DNA of 64,000 nt, from contig MU119202.1 of the NCBI GenBank assembly GCA_014904845.1, positions 992,001 through 1,056,000 on the forward strand. Reading direction: 5' to 3'. A program made the translations under genes and the position numbers. The notes beneath the pieces are model-generated. The model ran no database searches and was not told the origin of the DNA. It saw only the letters and a list, made by a program, of their open reading frames with translations. How positions within the stretch are numbered: position 1 is the stretch's first letter; each line of letters opens with the position of its first letter. Of this stretch, positions 24,001 through 35,327 are shown in pieces. Origin of the DNA: Acephala macrosclerotiorum (lineage: Eukaryota > Ascomycota > Leotiomycetes > Helotiales > Mollisiaceae).

Positions 24001-27000
24001 TGCGCAGCCCAGCCATTTCATCACACACTCTTATCTCCGAGCACGCCAGCCGTCTGCTCGTACCTGACAGCCAATCATCAAGCTGGATCCGCTTGATTTC
24101 CTTGAAGCTTCAATTTTCCCGAATCCGAGATGCGAATATAGGATTGCAACGCGAGCATCGAGAGTTCCAAGATGGATCCTGTGGATTCAGCTGTTCCCTG
24201 GCATGGCGTGCCACGACAATGCTGTTTCTGTTTGATCTTGCAAGGTCCCTTGGTCTCTTCTATTCCTTGAGCTTCTCCATGCGCTGGGGCTTTGACAATG
24301 ACCGCCGTGACCGTTCCCGCTTCCATTTCCGCTCCTCTATATTCGAATCAAATGCTTAATGGGGTATGCAATGCAGCTTTTGATATTCCTTCAAGAACAA
24401 AATGAATCCTCCGGATTGGGTGACCTTTACGACTGCTTCAAATGATCAACATCTGAATCTCGACTTGGTGGTTAATGTTTCACGTCCTGCCCATCTGCAT
24501 GCACACTTCATCACGGGTTGAATCTCTATCGTATCAAAGCACGCAATGAAGAACTTGGGGGCTGTTTCGCCACGATCTCCTTTTTCCTCCTTCTATGCCA
24601 TTGCTACACCGTTTATGGCTTTACGCCATTTTGAGGAGACGGGTCTTAGTTGTTGGATATCAGAGTGCCATGCCATATGCTGTGTGACGAGTTCACGGCC
24701 CCCAGTTATTCTTCGTGGGCATCGGGAATGGACACTAACTGATGCCGCTCAGGGGTACACAACAACTCCTGCATTGAGAATGCACGTTGTCGCTTTCAAG
24801 CTGCGATTGCATCGGGTCCTTTTCTACGGCACAGCACGGTAGGGCACTGCCGGCTCTTTACTTTCCGTCCTATGTTATACTTTGAAGTACGACGCGAGGG
24901 CGGGTTCTATTTGAGTTTTTCTTTTCTGGAAGTTTAACTGCGGCCAATCACGTTGCATGCAATTCAAATCCCGACCACGAGCATCCGAATATACCCCCCT
25001 ATGATTTGAAATTCCCAACGTAAGTGTTTGTTTCCAAATCGGGCATTTTCCCTTCTCCACAAGGGTGGAATTGAGGGGTACCGAATGGATTCTCGTCGTG
25101 ATGCATGCTCAGAATGCACCCAATGCGCATCCACCACATTCGCGAATAACCCCCCCAAAATGGCGCCTAAAACTGCTGCATCTCGGTTTCAGGGAATTCA
25201 AAGCGTTTATGTAAAGTTGCGGCTCAGCTGCATTGTCAATTCAACCAGAATGTTTCGATGTTTGAGTGTGGATGGGATGAAAAGATATTGGGTGCTTTGT
25301 TCACAACCACTCGGCCTTTTTACGTCGGTTTAAGGAGGTGCCAGAGAGGGGAAGACGAGCTAGCTAATGAAATGCTTGCCCCGCGTTTGGATCGAATAAG
25401 GAGCACTGTAAGGCTGCGAGGCTCTGGCCTCCTGAACTTCTCCTTTTTCCTTTGCTATTTGCGCAGAAGGCGCGTACACCGTATTCTCGTACGGATCTAC
25501 GTGCAGGTGTTGGATCCAACATGTCTCAAACCATTCGAATGAAATTTCAAAGCAAATATAGCATTCCAACATTGCTAGCATCGGGAATACCCAAATTCAG
25601 CGAACGGTGTCGAATCGAGGTTCGCTTTCGCATTCACCAAAAATTCCTCTTATCTCCCCAAGACATTGACTCCATACCAATATAGAACTCCTCCTCCGAG
25701 GCATCTTCTCGTGAAACTCCACTGTGCAGCCAACAAAATAAACTTTCACTGAGCCCTAACGTTCGGAACAGTATTTGCCTGAAATCCCTCCAGTTCTGCC
25801 TCCAATCGACATAATGCAGTGAGTTATTACATGTAGTGTACACAAGGTTCTGACTGGTCGCTTCGTGTCCTGTTACCATCCCGTTCCCATTTCCATCCTA
25901 ATCGCCGTCTCCATTAGAAGACGGCACTTTCATCCCCCCGGCTCCGACCATGGCTCTTTTGTCTCCGAGTGACATTTCTTTGTTTTCCGTCTCCGTCTTG
26001 GGGCGATGGGATGGGCAAAGATTTGAGTTTTTGGAATTGATGTGGGAAGGGGGAAATTGGGTTTGGATTGGTATGTTTCTGCAGGTAATGAGAGTTTGGG
26101 AAAAATAAATAAAGGATGGTAGTAACGTCGCGCGAACTCCGTGGGGAGTGAAACGCAGCGAAGCGCATCCGCCCCCAGGAATCGTTCGGCGAGCTCAGCT
26201 CAAAGAAGATGGAGCGACAGCGGAAGGAAAGCACGAGCGCAAGGCAAGGGTACTCGGTGTTGGACAATATTCGGTGTTGGACACCAGCGAGATCCGAGCG
26301 AGATGCGCTCTGCGTGCCGAGACTCGAGAGAAACAAATTGGCGGGTTTTGGGAATAGTGTACGAGATCTTCAGGATGCGAGGGATTGAGAGACAGATGAG
26401 ATGCAAAGTGACGTATCAGTGTACGAATTTCTTTCTTTCTTGGGTCTCGGGAGTCGAGCGTTTCACTGCCACTTCCTTTTCTCATTTCTTCCTTCGAATG
26501 GTCGAAATGGATGCCTATTTGAAGAGTCGTCGTAGTCGGAATTTACCAGCTATTGGAGGACGTAACGAGAAGTTCTTTTTAAGGGTCTTGAAGGATTGGT
26601 TGTGGGGATTCGGGAAGGGAAGATCGCAATGCACCCCGATAAGAAGGTATCCCAACGCACTGATCGACACTCTACGTCCGCAGACCGACGAGACAGAAGA
26701 GGAAGATTGCTGCGTCTGCCTTTTTTGAGGTTTGCCTCTTGGGATAATCGTTGATGTTGCATGTTTTTGAAGATCGATGATCGGCGGAAGATGGAATTCA
26801 AGGCTGGTGATTTTACAGGTGGGTTGTGGGGAGATGGCTGGGGAAAGGATAGTTGTCCATGTTCCAGATGTATGGGGTTTGAGGGAGGGATTGAGGATGA
26901 TCGTTGAGTGATGCGGTGTGAAAGTCATATCGGCGTGGGCGAGGTTGTTCTTTTTGGATTATCTTGTTGTTTTCCTCCCTTGCTGATGGTTTGCTTGAAT

Positions 27001-28236
27001 ATTTTAATTGGATATTGGTGGCTGCATGGTGAAAGGCAATTGGATTGTCTGTCTGTCTGATTCTGATCGTCGTTATTGCAGCTGCTATTTCAATATTGCA
27101 AGACTGAGCCAGAGACATTCGATACGATACGCAGCCCTACCCAGCGACATATCTGATCTTGGTCTTCTTGATTTGGTTCTGTGGGGTTTTACGTACCGCT
27201 CGGATTGATGTCGAGAGATCGTATAGCCTATCCATTTCTCAAGTACAGTTCTAGTTTTCATTCTTCAATTACAAAGCATCATGAGCTAACTTTCGGCCAG
27301 CTCTGTTGCAATGAGTGGGTTTCCCCCTTGACTTTCGTCTGTCATGCTTCTTTGCGACGGCGTGAGATTACAGAATCTCCATTACCGAGGGGGTTCTCAT
27401 CACGGATCGACTTCCCCAGTCTTGCTTGGCTTTTCTTGTTTCGAGTTTATTAGTCTTGAGAATTGCCTGTCTGAGGTAGCAAGTGATGGTGTGCATCATC
27501 GTAGCTCAACGCACCGACAGGCCAAGACTGGTTACAAATCCATCAGAAAGCCAAGAGTGGCACTGTTCATAGCTGCTTGGAGTTTGATACCACATGAAGA
27601 GCGGTTGGCTGCTGAGTAGCGTATTCTCTTGACTGTTGGCACTGAATGCCGGTGTGAAACTCCGTTAGTAGCTCGTTAGATAGGTCGTGCAACGGAGTGA
27701 TAGCTTGACATCGATGCCAACATCGGAGTCGATATTAGTCTGCCAAGAACAATGCCGTGGTCGTGAGGTTTCGCAGGGTCTTGAATGTACCAAGTGTCCT
27801 GAACAAGTCAACAAGTTCGGGTGAAGGGGTGAGGCTGTGTCTTGAACGATCCGCTGCTGCTATTTGACAGCGGGTGAAGCCAACTGCTTTGAGAGTCAAG
27901 TGAAGTAGAAGACTACTGCAATTACCGAAGGAAGAATAACTACTATAAGTATTTTTGTGGTCGTGCACTTTAGAAACAAGGCTTTGTCAACGAGCACCAT
28001 GCGAAGAACAATAAAGACGGAAAAAGTCGTCGGGACAAACAACGACGGCAATAGCTTCACGACGAATTTTATGTCCCCTCGAATTAGAACGAGTACTTGA
28101 TAGAATAAAGTCAAGTGGCTTGATTGATTGAATGTAAAAACACTAGAGGAGGCTGTTTCATTTGTCCGAGGTACGAAGGGTCTCTAGTTATCTGCTTTTT
28201 GCCCAGATTTCCTGCCATTACGCCATGAAAGGGTAT
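18075..28236. other. 10-kb region without supported genes
   Basis: GC content looks ordinary and there is no strong AT-rich (RIP-like) signature by eye. Many ORFs of 60-195 codons occur on both strands, but none shows a recognisable domain, a coherent exon chain or a convincing ATG. The largest, 26141-26728 and 19861-20415, start at non-ATG codons. A short triplication of CTCAGCCAT lies near 21058-21085. It could hold long promoter sequence for the bZIP gene, non-coding transcripts, or lineage-specific genes I cannot see. Confidence 0.4.
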
Positions 28237-29830
28237 CTAGATCTCCTCCCCTCGACCAAGCTTGGCCTCACCGTGCTTCTTCAAGCGGATAGCTACACCA
28301 AGTCGGAATTGCTGGTCATAAAAGGACCGTGGTTTTGCAAACTTTACCAGATGTCTATCACGTAGCTGGGCACTGGGGAGGAGAAATGGAAAGAGATCAA
28401 CATGCCTTGAACAGCGATGAAACCACCAGTCTCTTGTGGGGAGAAAGCACCGATCTCATCTATAGAGCTCTCGCTGGCATCGTACAACTTCTCGGTCTCG
28501 GAGTTACGTCCAAGCACGGAGAAAATTCCCTTGTAGACACGGCATCGAACGGTACCATTGACGGTCTTCTGAATGGCAATGATCGGCTCCTCAAGGAACT
28601 CACGTTCAGGAGAGAAGTAAAGACCATTGTACAGGATCTTCACGTAGTTGAAGGTGACGAACTGATCACGGAGAGCGCGAACCTCAAGATCAATGTGGGT
28701 AGGGCGCAAGCAGGTCAAGCCTGGAGTCTCGTAGCATCCACGGGACTTGAGACCAATGAATCAGTTCTCAACGATATCGATACGTCCAACACCATGGCGG
28801 CGAGCAATGGTATTGGCTTCCAAGAACCACTCAACGGCATCGGTAATAGTCTTTCCCTTGCTGATGAGCTTCTTTGGCGGACCCTTCTCGGATACCAATG
28901 TGAAGTCCTCTGGGGTATCAGGAGCCTTCAATGGGTCGACAGTCAACTTCCACATATCCTCCGGAGCGGTGACATCTAAGTCCTCCAAGATACCAACCTC
29001 GTAACCGCAGTGTGCCAAGTTCTCATCCATGCTCCATCGCTTGCTCTTTGTGCTGCTGACTGGAATGCCAGCCTTCTCGGCATAGTCGAGGAGATCGTTG
29101 CGGCCGGCGAGGCGTTCGAAGCGTTCCATGGGGTAATGACCTTGATAGAGGGTTGGAGAGCATAGAATCCGAGCTCGAAACGAACCGTCGCCCTTGCCCA
29201 CAACCGTGCGAAACAGAAATGCAACCTTCCTTCTGTGCAACTTTGATTTGTGCTCGTGCAATAACTGGGCGTGCGAGGGATGTACCTAGCAGATTGTTAG
29301 CAAATGCGTTTACTGTTGCTTTTGTAGGCTACATACCAAGGAGGTATACGTTCTCGTAGATAGCGTTGCATTGAATAGCTGGGAAGCACAACTCTTCAAT
29401 GAATCCACGTCTCAAATCCTCAACGTAAACAGCTGGAGCTCCAATCTTCTTTGCCTTGGCCTTGGCGGCTTCGAAGTCCTCTGTGTACCCAATGTGAGTG
29501 ACCAATTCTTCTTGTAATACAGGAATATTTCTGCCATACCTTCTTGACCAATATCTGCCATGAAGCATACAACCTGTAAAATGTCAATATTATGATTCGC
29601 AGGACCGTGAATCTTGTTCTCACATCGTATCCCTTCTCCAACAACCATGCCACTATCCCAATTGTGGGCTCGAAGTGTCTAATTGTTAACCATAAGACTT
29701 ACAGATACAGCTGGTATCCAGACCACCAGAGTATGCGAGACAGACCTGAAGTGAATATCTTCATCAGCCCAATTCTCTTTCGGCAGTGAGGGGTAGGATT
29801 TTGAGTCATACTAACCTTGTCCGTAGCCAT
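28237..29830 (-). pseudogene. ARG1: argininosuccinate synthase, multiply disrupted
   Basis: The enzyme joins citrulline and aspartate (ATP-dependent) in arginine synthesis. Exons (minus): 29816-29830, 29703-29745, 29624-29652, 29540-29573, 29337-29480, 28406-29285, 28237-28292. Clear motifs: the P-loop AYSGGLDTSCI, VVCFMADIGQEEDFEAAKAK, YENVYLLGTSLARPVIARAQ, GRNDLLDYA and SRGCYETPGL. Exon 6 carries four lesions against the family pattern: a net 7-base loss in SHGC(TGKGNDQ)VRFEL near 29183-29204; a 10-base loss after ITPW near 29121-29126; a TGA at 28761-28763 where the conserved VENRF arginine is expected (CGA to TGA); and an 18-base in-frame loss after THIDLE near 28680. The losses sum to 35 bases and, when allowed for, all splice phases close at 411 residues. 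The last intron has a GC donor. Confidence 0.85.
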
Positions 29831-30458
29831 TTTGGAGATTTGTGTTTGAATTGGTTTCTGAGAGAAGTATGAAGTGTTCGAGGAGTCTAATATCGCTTCT
29901 GCCACTTATTACACATCGTAGAGATGACTCAATGGACAAACAAAAAGTTGGAAAAGCACCTCGGAAATTTTTGTAAACAGCCTGTTTTCGGTACGCTAAG
30001 ATAACGATGTGGAGCTTATCGCACACGGACCTGATTGTTAGCTAAAAGAGGGGTTGGACACGAAGGTCCGAAAATTTCTTTGGGCCGAGAAGCTTGTCGA
30101 GATCTCCCACAGCTCACATGTTGGAAGAAATTTTCTGTAGCATATGCTCAGGTCACAGAATGATGGCATGAGGTAATGGTTCGTTTTCAATAGGCTGATC
30201 ATCATAAAAAGCTCTGTCTGCACTGCACAAGCATGGAGCGCGCAATTGTGGACTGTTAATAGTCTTGATTTGTACTTCCTCACTACTAACCACTCCTCTG
30301 CACGAGGTATCTCATCCACCCATTCTGTATGAAAGCACCAACGCTATCAATAGACGTACGAAGAAAAACAACGACCAGTCAGAACAACCTTGCCAGCAAT
30401 ATACACAACATGATCAGAAGATCATGCTGGCTCATTAGTGCAGCAAAGTAGAAGCAAC
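29831..30458. promoter_or_regulatory. ARG1 upstream region / tub2 3' flank
   Basis: This 628-bp interval contains the ARG1 promoter (right-to-left) and the 3' end of tub2. Apart from the TGACTCA element at 29925-29931, I see no further feature. ORFs here are short and unsupported. Confidence 0.5.
29925..29931. promoter_or_regulatory. TGACTCA element (Gcn4/CPC1 site) upstream of ARG1
   Basis: The sequence ATGACTCAAT lies 95 bp upstream of the ARG1 start codon. TGACTCA is the core recognised by Gcn4/CPC1/CpcA dimers, and arginine genes are classic targets of general amino-acid control. Binding here is inferred from position and sequence. Confidence 0.65.
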
Positions 30459-32080
30459 TTATTCCTCCGGATCCACTGGGGCCTCCTCCTCGTACTCCTC
30501 CTCACCCTCGGAGATAGAGGCATCCTGGTATTGTTGGTACTCGGAGACTAAATCGTTCATGTTGGACTCAGCCTCAGTGAACTCCATCTCATCCATACCC
30601 TCACCAGTGTACCAATGCAAGAAAGCCTTTCGTCGAAACATGGCAGTGAACTGATCACCAACACGCTTGAAGAGCTCTTGGATGGAGGTCGAGTTTCCAA
30701 CGAAGGTGGAAGACATCTTGAGACCACGGGGTGGGATGGAGCAGAGTGCGGTCTGGACGTTGTTGGGAATCCACTCGACGAAGTAGGAGGAGTTCTTGTT
30801 CTGAACGTTGCGCATTTGGTCCTCGACTTCCTTCATGGAGACCTTACCACGGCTGTGAAGCGTTAATATGCGGATCGAAAGAGGTGGGATATGAAGACTT
30901 ACAAGATGGCAGAGCATGTCAAGTAGCGACCGTTGCGGAAATCGGAGGCGGCCATCATGTTCTTTGGGTCATACATTTGCTGGGTCAATTCTGGGACCGT
31001 TACGGCACGGAAAGAGTGAGCACCACGGCTGGTAAGAGGAGCGAATCCAACCATGAAGAAATGGAGACGAGGAAAGGGAACCATGTTGACAGCTAACTTT
31101 CGGAGATCAGAGTTGAGTTGACCTGGGAAACGGAGACAGGTAGTAACACCAGACATGACGGCAGAAACCAAGTGGTTGAGGTCGCCGTAAGAAGGGTTGG
31201 AGAGCTTGAGGGTTCTCATGCAGATGTCGTAGAGAGCCTCGTTATCGATACAGAAGGTCTCGTCGGAGTTCTCGACCAACTGATGAACAGAGAGGGTGGC
31301 ATTGTAGGGCTCAACAACGGTATCCGAGACCTTGGGGGATGGGACAACAGAGAAAGTGGCCATCATGCGGTCTGGGAACTCTTCGCGGATCTTGGAGATC
31401 AAGAGCGTACCCATACCAGCACCAGTTCCACCACCGAGAGAGTGGGTGATTTGGAAACCTTGGAGGCAATCGCAGCCCTCAGCCTCACGACGGACGACAT
31501 CCAAGACTTGGTCGACGAGCTCAGCACCCTCGGTATAATGTCCCTTAGCCCAGTTGTTACCAGCACCAGATTGACCGAAGACAAAGTTGTCGGGACGGAA
31601 GAGTTGACCGAAAGGACCGGCACGGACAGCGTCCATGGTACCTGGCTCCAAATCGACAAGGACAGCACGAGGGACATACTTGTTGCCAGAAGCCTGAGAC
31701 GCGTTAGCAGAGTGTACCTAATATCAAATGACAATACAAACTTCGTTGAAGTAGACATTCATGCGCTCGAGTTGCAAATCAGACGTGCCATTGTAGACAC
31801 CAGAGCCATCAAGGCCGTGCTCGCCTGAGATTGTTTGCCCTGCGCGGTATTAGCAGATGCAGAGGGTGATGGAGGTTGGGGAGACAAACAGAAAGCAGCT
31901 CCGATTTGGTTACCGCATTGGCCGGTTTGGAGATGAACCTGTACATCGCAGTGTGGTCAGTCATAATGTTGTCTTCAATCTCCAAGGTAGTGGGGTACAA
32001 TTCAGGGGTCAACATCAGACGCGTCTGAAAATCTTTGCATAGGGCGCGCAAGGCGTGGCAGAACTTACGATTTCACGCAT
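30459..32080 (-). CDS. tub2: beta-tubulin
   Basis: Subunit of alpha/beta-tubulin heterodimers and microtubules. Exons (minus): 32069-32080 (MREI), 31890-31938, 31742-31839, 30903-31693, 30852-30459; 447 residues, the normal length. The GTP-binding loop GGGTGAGMG, the N-terminal [20 protein letters not shown] and the acidic tail ([15 protein letters not shown]) are present. All four intron phases agree and no lesion is seen. Residues linked to benzimidazole resistance are wild type: A165, F167, E198, F200 and L240. It is divergent from GCN20 across 318 bp. Confidence 0.98.
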
Positions 32081-32398
32081 GATGAAGTTGGTATGGTTAT
32101 TGAGTTGGATTTGAGGCTCGTAGCGACGTTTTGGGGATGGAAGCAAGACGTTGAGAGGTAGGTCTTGTGTTGATGAATTGGAGATGTGGGAGCGGTGTAC
32201 GGTAGGTAAGGGAAGGAGCGCACTGGCCAACCGTTAGCGTCGAGGCAGCGAAATAAACAAAACTAGCGCGATTGATCACGTGTAGCGAAATCAACCCTGA
32301 AGAAATCGGAACCTAATATCAGGCCTGTATTCAATGTCCCACAACATATCAGGACATTCAAAGACTACATACATCTTTTAAGGCTGGTATTGATTGCA
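32081..32398. promoter_or_regulatory. shared divergent promoter of tub2 and GCN20
   Basis: The two start codons point away from each other across 318 bp, so both promoters and 5' leaders must share this space. I recognise no individual site. Confidence 0.6.
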
Positions 32399-34772
32399 AT
32401 GGAGTCTGAAATCAAGTCCTTCTTGCCTGGTATCGACCCTATTATCTCGGAGTATTCTGTTGGTTACCTCACTCATGCCTCAAACGCCTTTGCACCGGAT
32501 GCAGACTCTACGGGCCCATCGCCGTTAGAAGAGGCAGCCGTGTCTATCACTTCACTTCTTGTGTCAGCTTCAGGGGATCCATCACCAGAAAATGAGACTA
32601 AGATCAGTCAGCTTGTGGACAAATGGGTGGAAAAGTTCAATGCCTCTGCAGCAAATGGACAACGAAAACAAATGTCCTCCGCTGCTAGAAGGCTGGATCA
32701 GGCCATCCAAGTCGGGGCCCAACGGAACATGTCATCTACGCTTGGGGTGTCTACTGGTGGAGTGGATCTAGAATCCGCAGGGACAAGGAAACTAGAGTCT
32801 AAAGTTGACCGAAAGAAGCTTGAGAAAGCAGAACGGAAGATTGCTGCAAAGCAGAACAAGAAGACTTTCAAGACTGTCGAGTATGAGGCATCTAAGTTGT
32901 TGAATCAACCGGACGAGGCTCAGTCTTACGAGGAATTCTTCATGGCTGTCAATCCTTTGCAGTTAGGAGGTTCGTCGGGACAAAAGAGCAAGGATATCAA
33001 ATTGGACGGCATCGACGTGTCAATTGGTGGTTTACGTATCTTGACAGATACTAGTTTGACGTTAGCTTTTGGTCGAAGATATGGTTTGGTTGGTCAGAAC
33101 GGTATCGGGAAATCTACTCTTTTGCGAGCATTGGCCCGCAGAGAACTAGCAATTCCAACTCACATTTCGATTCTTCATGTTGAGCAAGAGGTTTGAAACA
33201 CCCTAGAAATAGAGTGCAGCCCTTGAGCTGACATTATTATTAGATTACTGGAGACGATACTCCCGCATTACAAGCTGTGTTGGACGCAGATGTTTGGAGA
33301 AAGCACTTGCTAGCGGAACAAGTTGTAAGTTGTTGATAAATGATCCTTCATCCACGATTTGAGACTGCTGTATTAACTTCGGTCAGAAAATCTCGAAGCA
33401 ACTTGCAGATATTGAAGCAGAGCGATCATCCCTTGCTGACACCTCAGTGGATGCCGAAAAGCTGGATCGAGACCGTGAAGGCTTGGACCAAACTCTAGGA
33501 GACATCCAGTCCAAGCTGGCAGAAATGGAGTCCGACAAAGCTGAATCTCGAGCTGCATCAATTCTTGCAGGTCTCGGATTCTCAACAGAGCGACAACAAT
33601 TTGCCACAAAGACATTCTCTGGTGGTTGGCGTATGCGTCTGGCTCTAGCACGAGCACTATTCTGCGAGCCTGATCTCTTACTTCTTGACGAACCTTCCAA
33701 CATGTTGGACGTCCCCTCGATTACTTTCCTTGCCAACTATCTACAAGGTTATCCTAGCACGGTATTAGTTGTTTCTCACGACAGAGCTTTCTTGAACGAA
33801 GTCGCAACCGACATTATACATCAGCATTCAGAACGCCTCGATTACTACAAGGGTGCTAATTTCGAATCGTTCTATGCCACCAAGGAGGAGCGACGGAAGA
33901 CAGCTCAGAGAGAGTACGACAACCAAATGGTTCAACGTGCACATTTGCAAGCATTTATCGATAAATTCCGTTACAACGCCGCAAAGTCATCAGAAGCTCA
34001 GTCTAGAATCAAGAAACTTGAAAAGATGCCTGTTCTTGAAGCCCCAGAGAGTGTTTACACTGTCCACTTCAAGTTTCCAGACGTGGAGAAGCTGTCGCCT
34101 CCTATCGTTCAGATGACCAATGTTTCATTTGGATACACGAAAGACAAACTACTTCTGCGAAATGTTGACCTCGATGTTCAGCTCGACTCTCGAATTGGTA
34201 TCGTAGGTCCTAATGGTGCCGGTAAAACGACTGTCTTGAAGCTACTCATCGGAAAATTAACACCTACGTCTGGTCTCATCTCTCAGAATCCTCGTCTGCG
34301 TATTGGATTCTTCGCACAACATCACGTCGATGCGCTTGACCTGACCACCAGCGCGGTAGGCTTCATGGCCAAGAACTTCCCAGGAAAACAAGACGAGGAA
34401 TACCGACGCCATCTTGGTGCATTCGGCATCACAGGTATGACGGGTTTGCAGAAGATGGAACTGCTATCTGGAGGTCAAAAGTCTCGTGTCGCCTTCGCAT
34501 GCCTTTCTCTTACCAATCCCCATATCTTGGTTCTTGACGAACCTTCCAATCACTTGGATATCGAGGCTATGGATGCGCTCAGTACGGCTCTTCAGCAATT
34601 CCAAGGTGGTGTTTTGATGGTCAGTCACGATGTCACAATGCTTCAAACAGTATGCACGAGTCTTTGGGTATGCGACAATGGTACAGTAGAGAAGTTCCCA
34701 GGAGATGTGCAGGCGTATAAGAAGCGTATAACTGCCCAGGCGGACGCGAGCGGGGTTGTGCAAGCTCATTAG
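32399..34772 (+). CDS. GCN20: ABCF ATPase GCN20
   Basis: Soluble ABC ATPase that with Gcn1 binds ribosomes and promotes Gcn2 activation, and so translation of GCN4/cpc-1 mRNA, on amino-acid starvation. Exons: 32399-33190, 33244-33324, 33387-34772; 752 residues. Two ABC modules are visible: Walker A GQNGIGKST with FSGGWRMRLALARAL and LLLLDEPSNMLD, then GPNGAGKTT with LSGGQKSRVAFACLSL and LVLDEPSNHLD. The roughly 200-residue N-terminal extension with a Lys-rich helix before KDIKLDGIDVSIGG separates GCN20 from other ABCF proteins. Frame and phases are intact. Confidence 0.95.
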
Positions 34773-35327
34773 ACAAAAGTCATAATAATGAGACAACTCT
34801 TGAAGATTTCACTCTTGGGGCTGTGTGGCTTTAACATCCCTGTAGGTGTCATGCAAGGTTTCTCCCCGCATCCCCAATTTTCAGCTGCAACCTTGCCGTT
34901 GAAGTCTTTATTTAGTGCTCACTCAATCGCTACAGCCCTACGGAGTCGGAGTTTTGTCGACTTCAGCCAGCCACTCACCATTGTAGAATTTAACTTCTTC
35001 TAGTTATAATTGCGACACCTCCAAGGATCCCTCAGCAATGTCGACATAATTCGACGCTTTTAAATTAGCTTTCGGTGTCGGCCAGCCACTTCGCAAGCAA
35101 GCGGGAGCTTTCAAGATTATGGTCAAGTGGCCGGCTGTGTTACCCACTTTCCCTGCTAGCGAGGCTGCATGAAGAAGCAAATTGTGGCTTGCGCCCAGCA
35201 ATCGGTCTGGCTCGAGATAACTCCACTAGCGATTTTCAATTTCTTCTCCACCATCTTGCGATGAAAATAACATCACATATTTTGTCTCCTTAGATTTCGC
35301 TATCTTTGTGTAATAGCGTCCAGTCAG
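34773..35327. other. intergenic region
   Basis: 555 bp between the GCN20 stop and the DUF3176 gene. Only short ORFs; nothing recognised. Confidence 0.5.

Noticed and set aside
26141..26728. 195-codon plus-strand ORF ending in CCVCLF
   Set aside because: It starts at a non-ATG codon, has no recognisable domain or neighbouring exon, and a CaaX-like end alone is weak.
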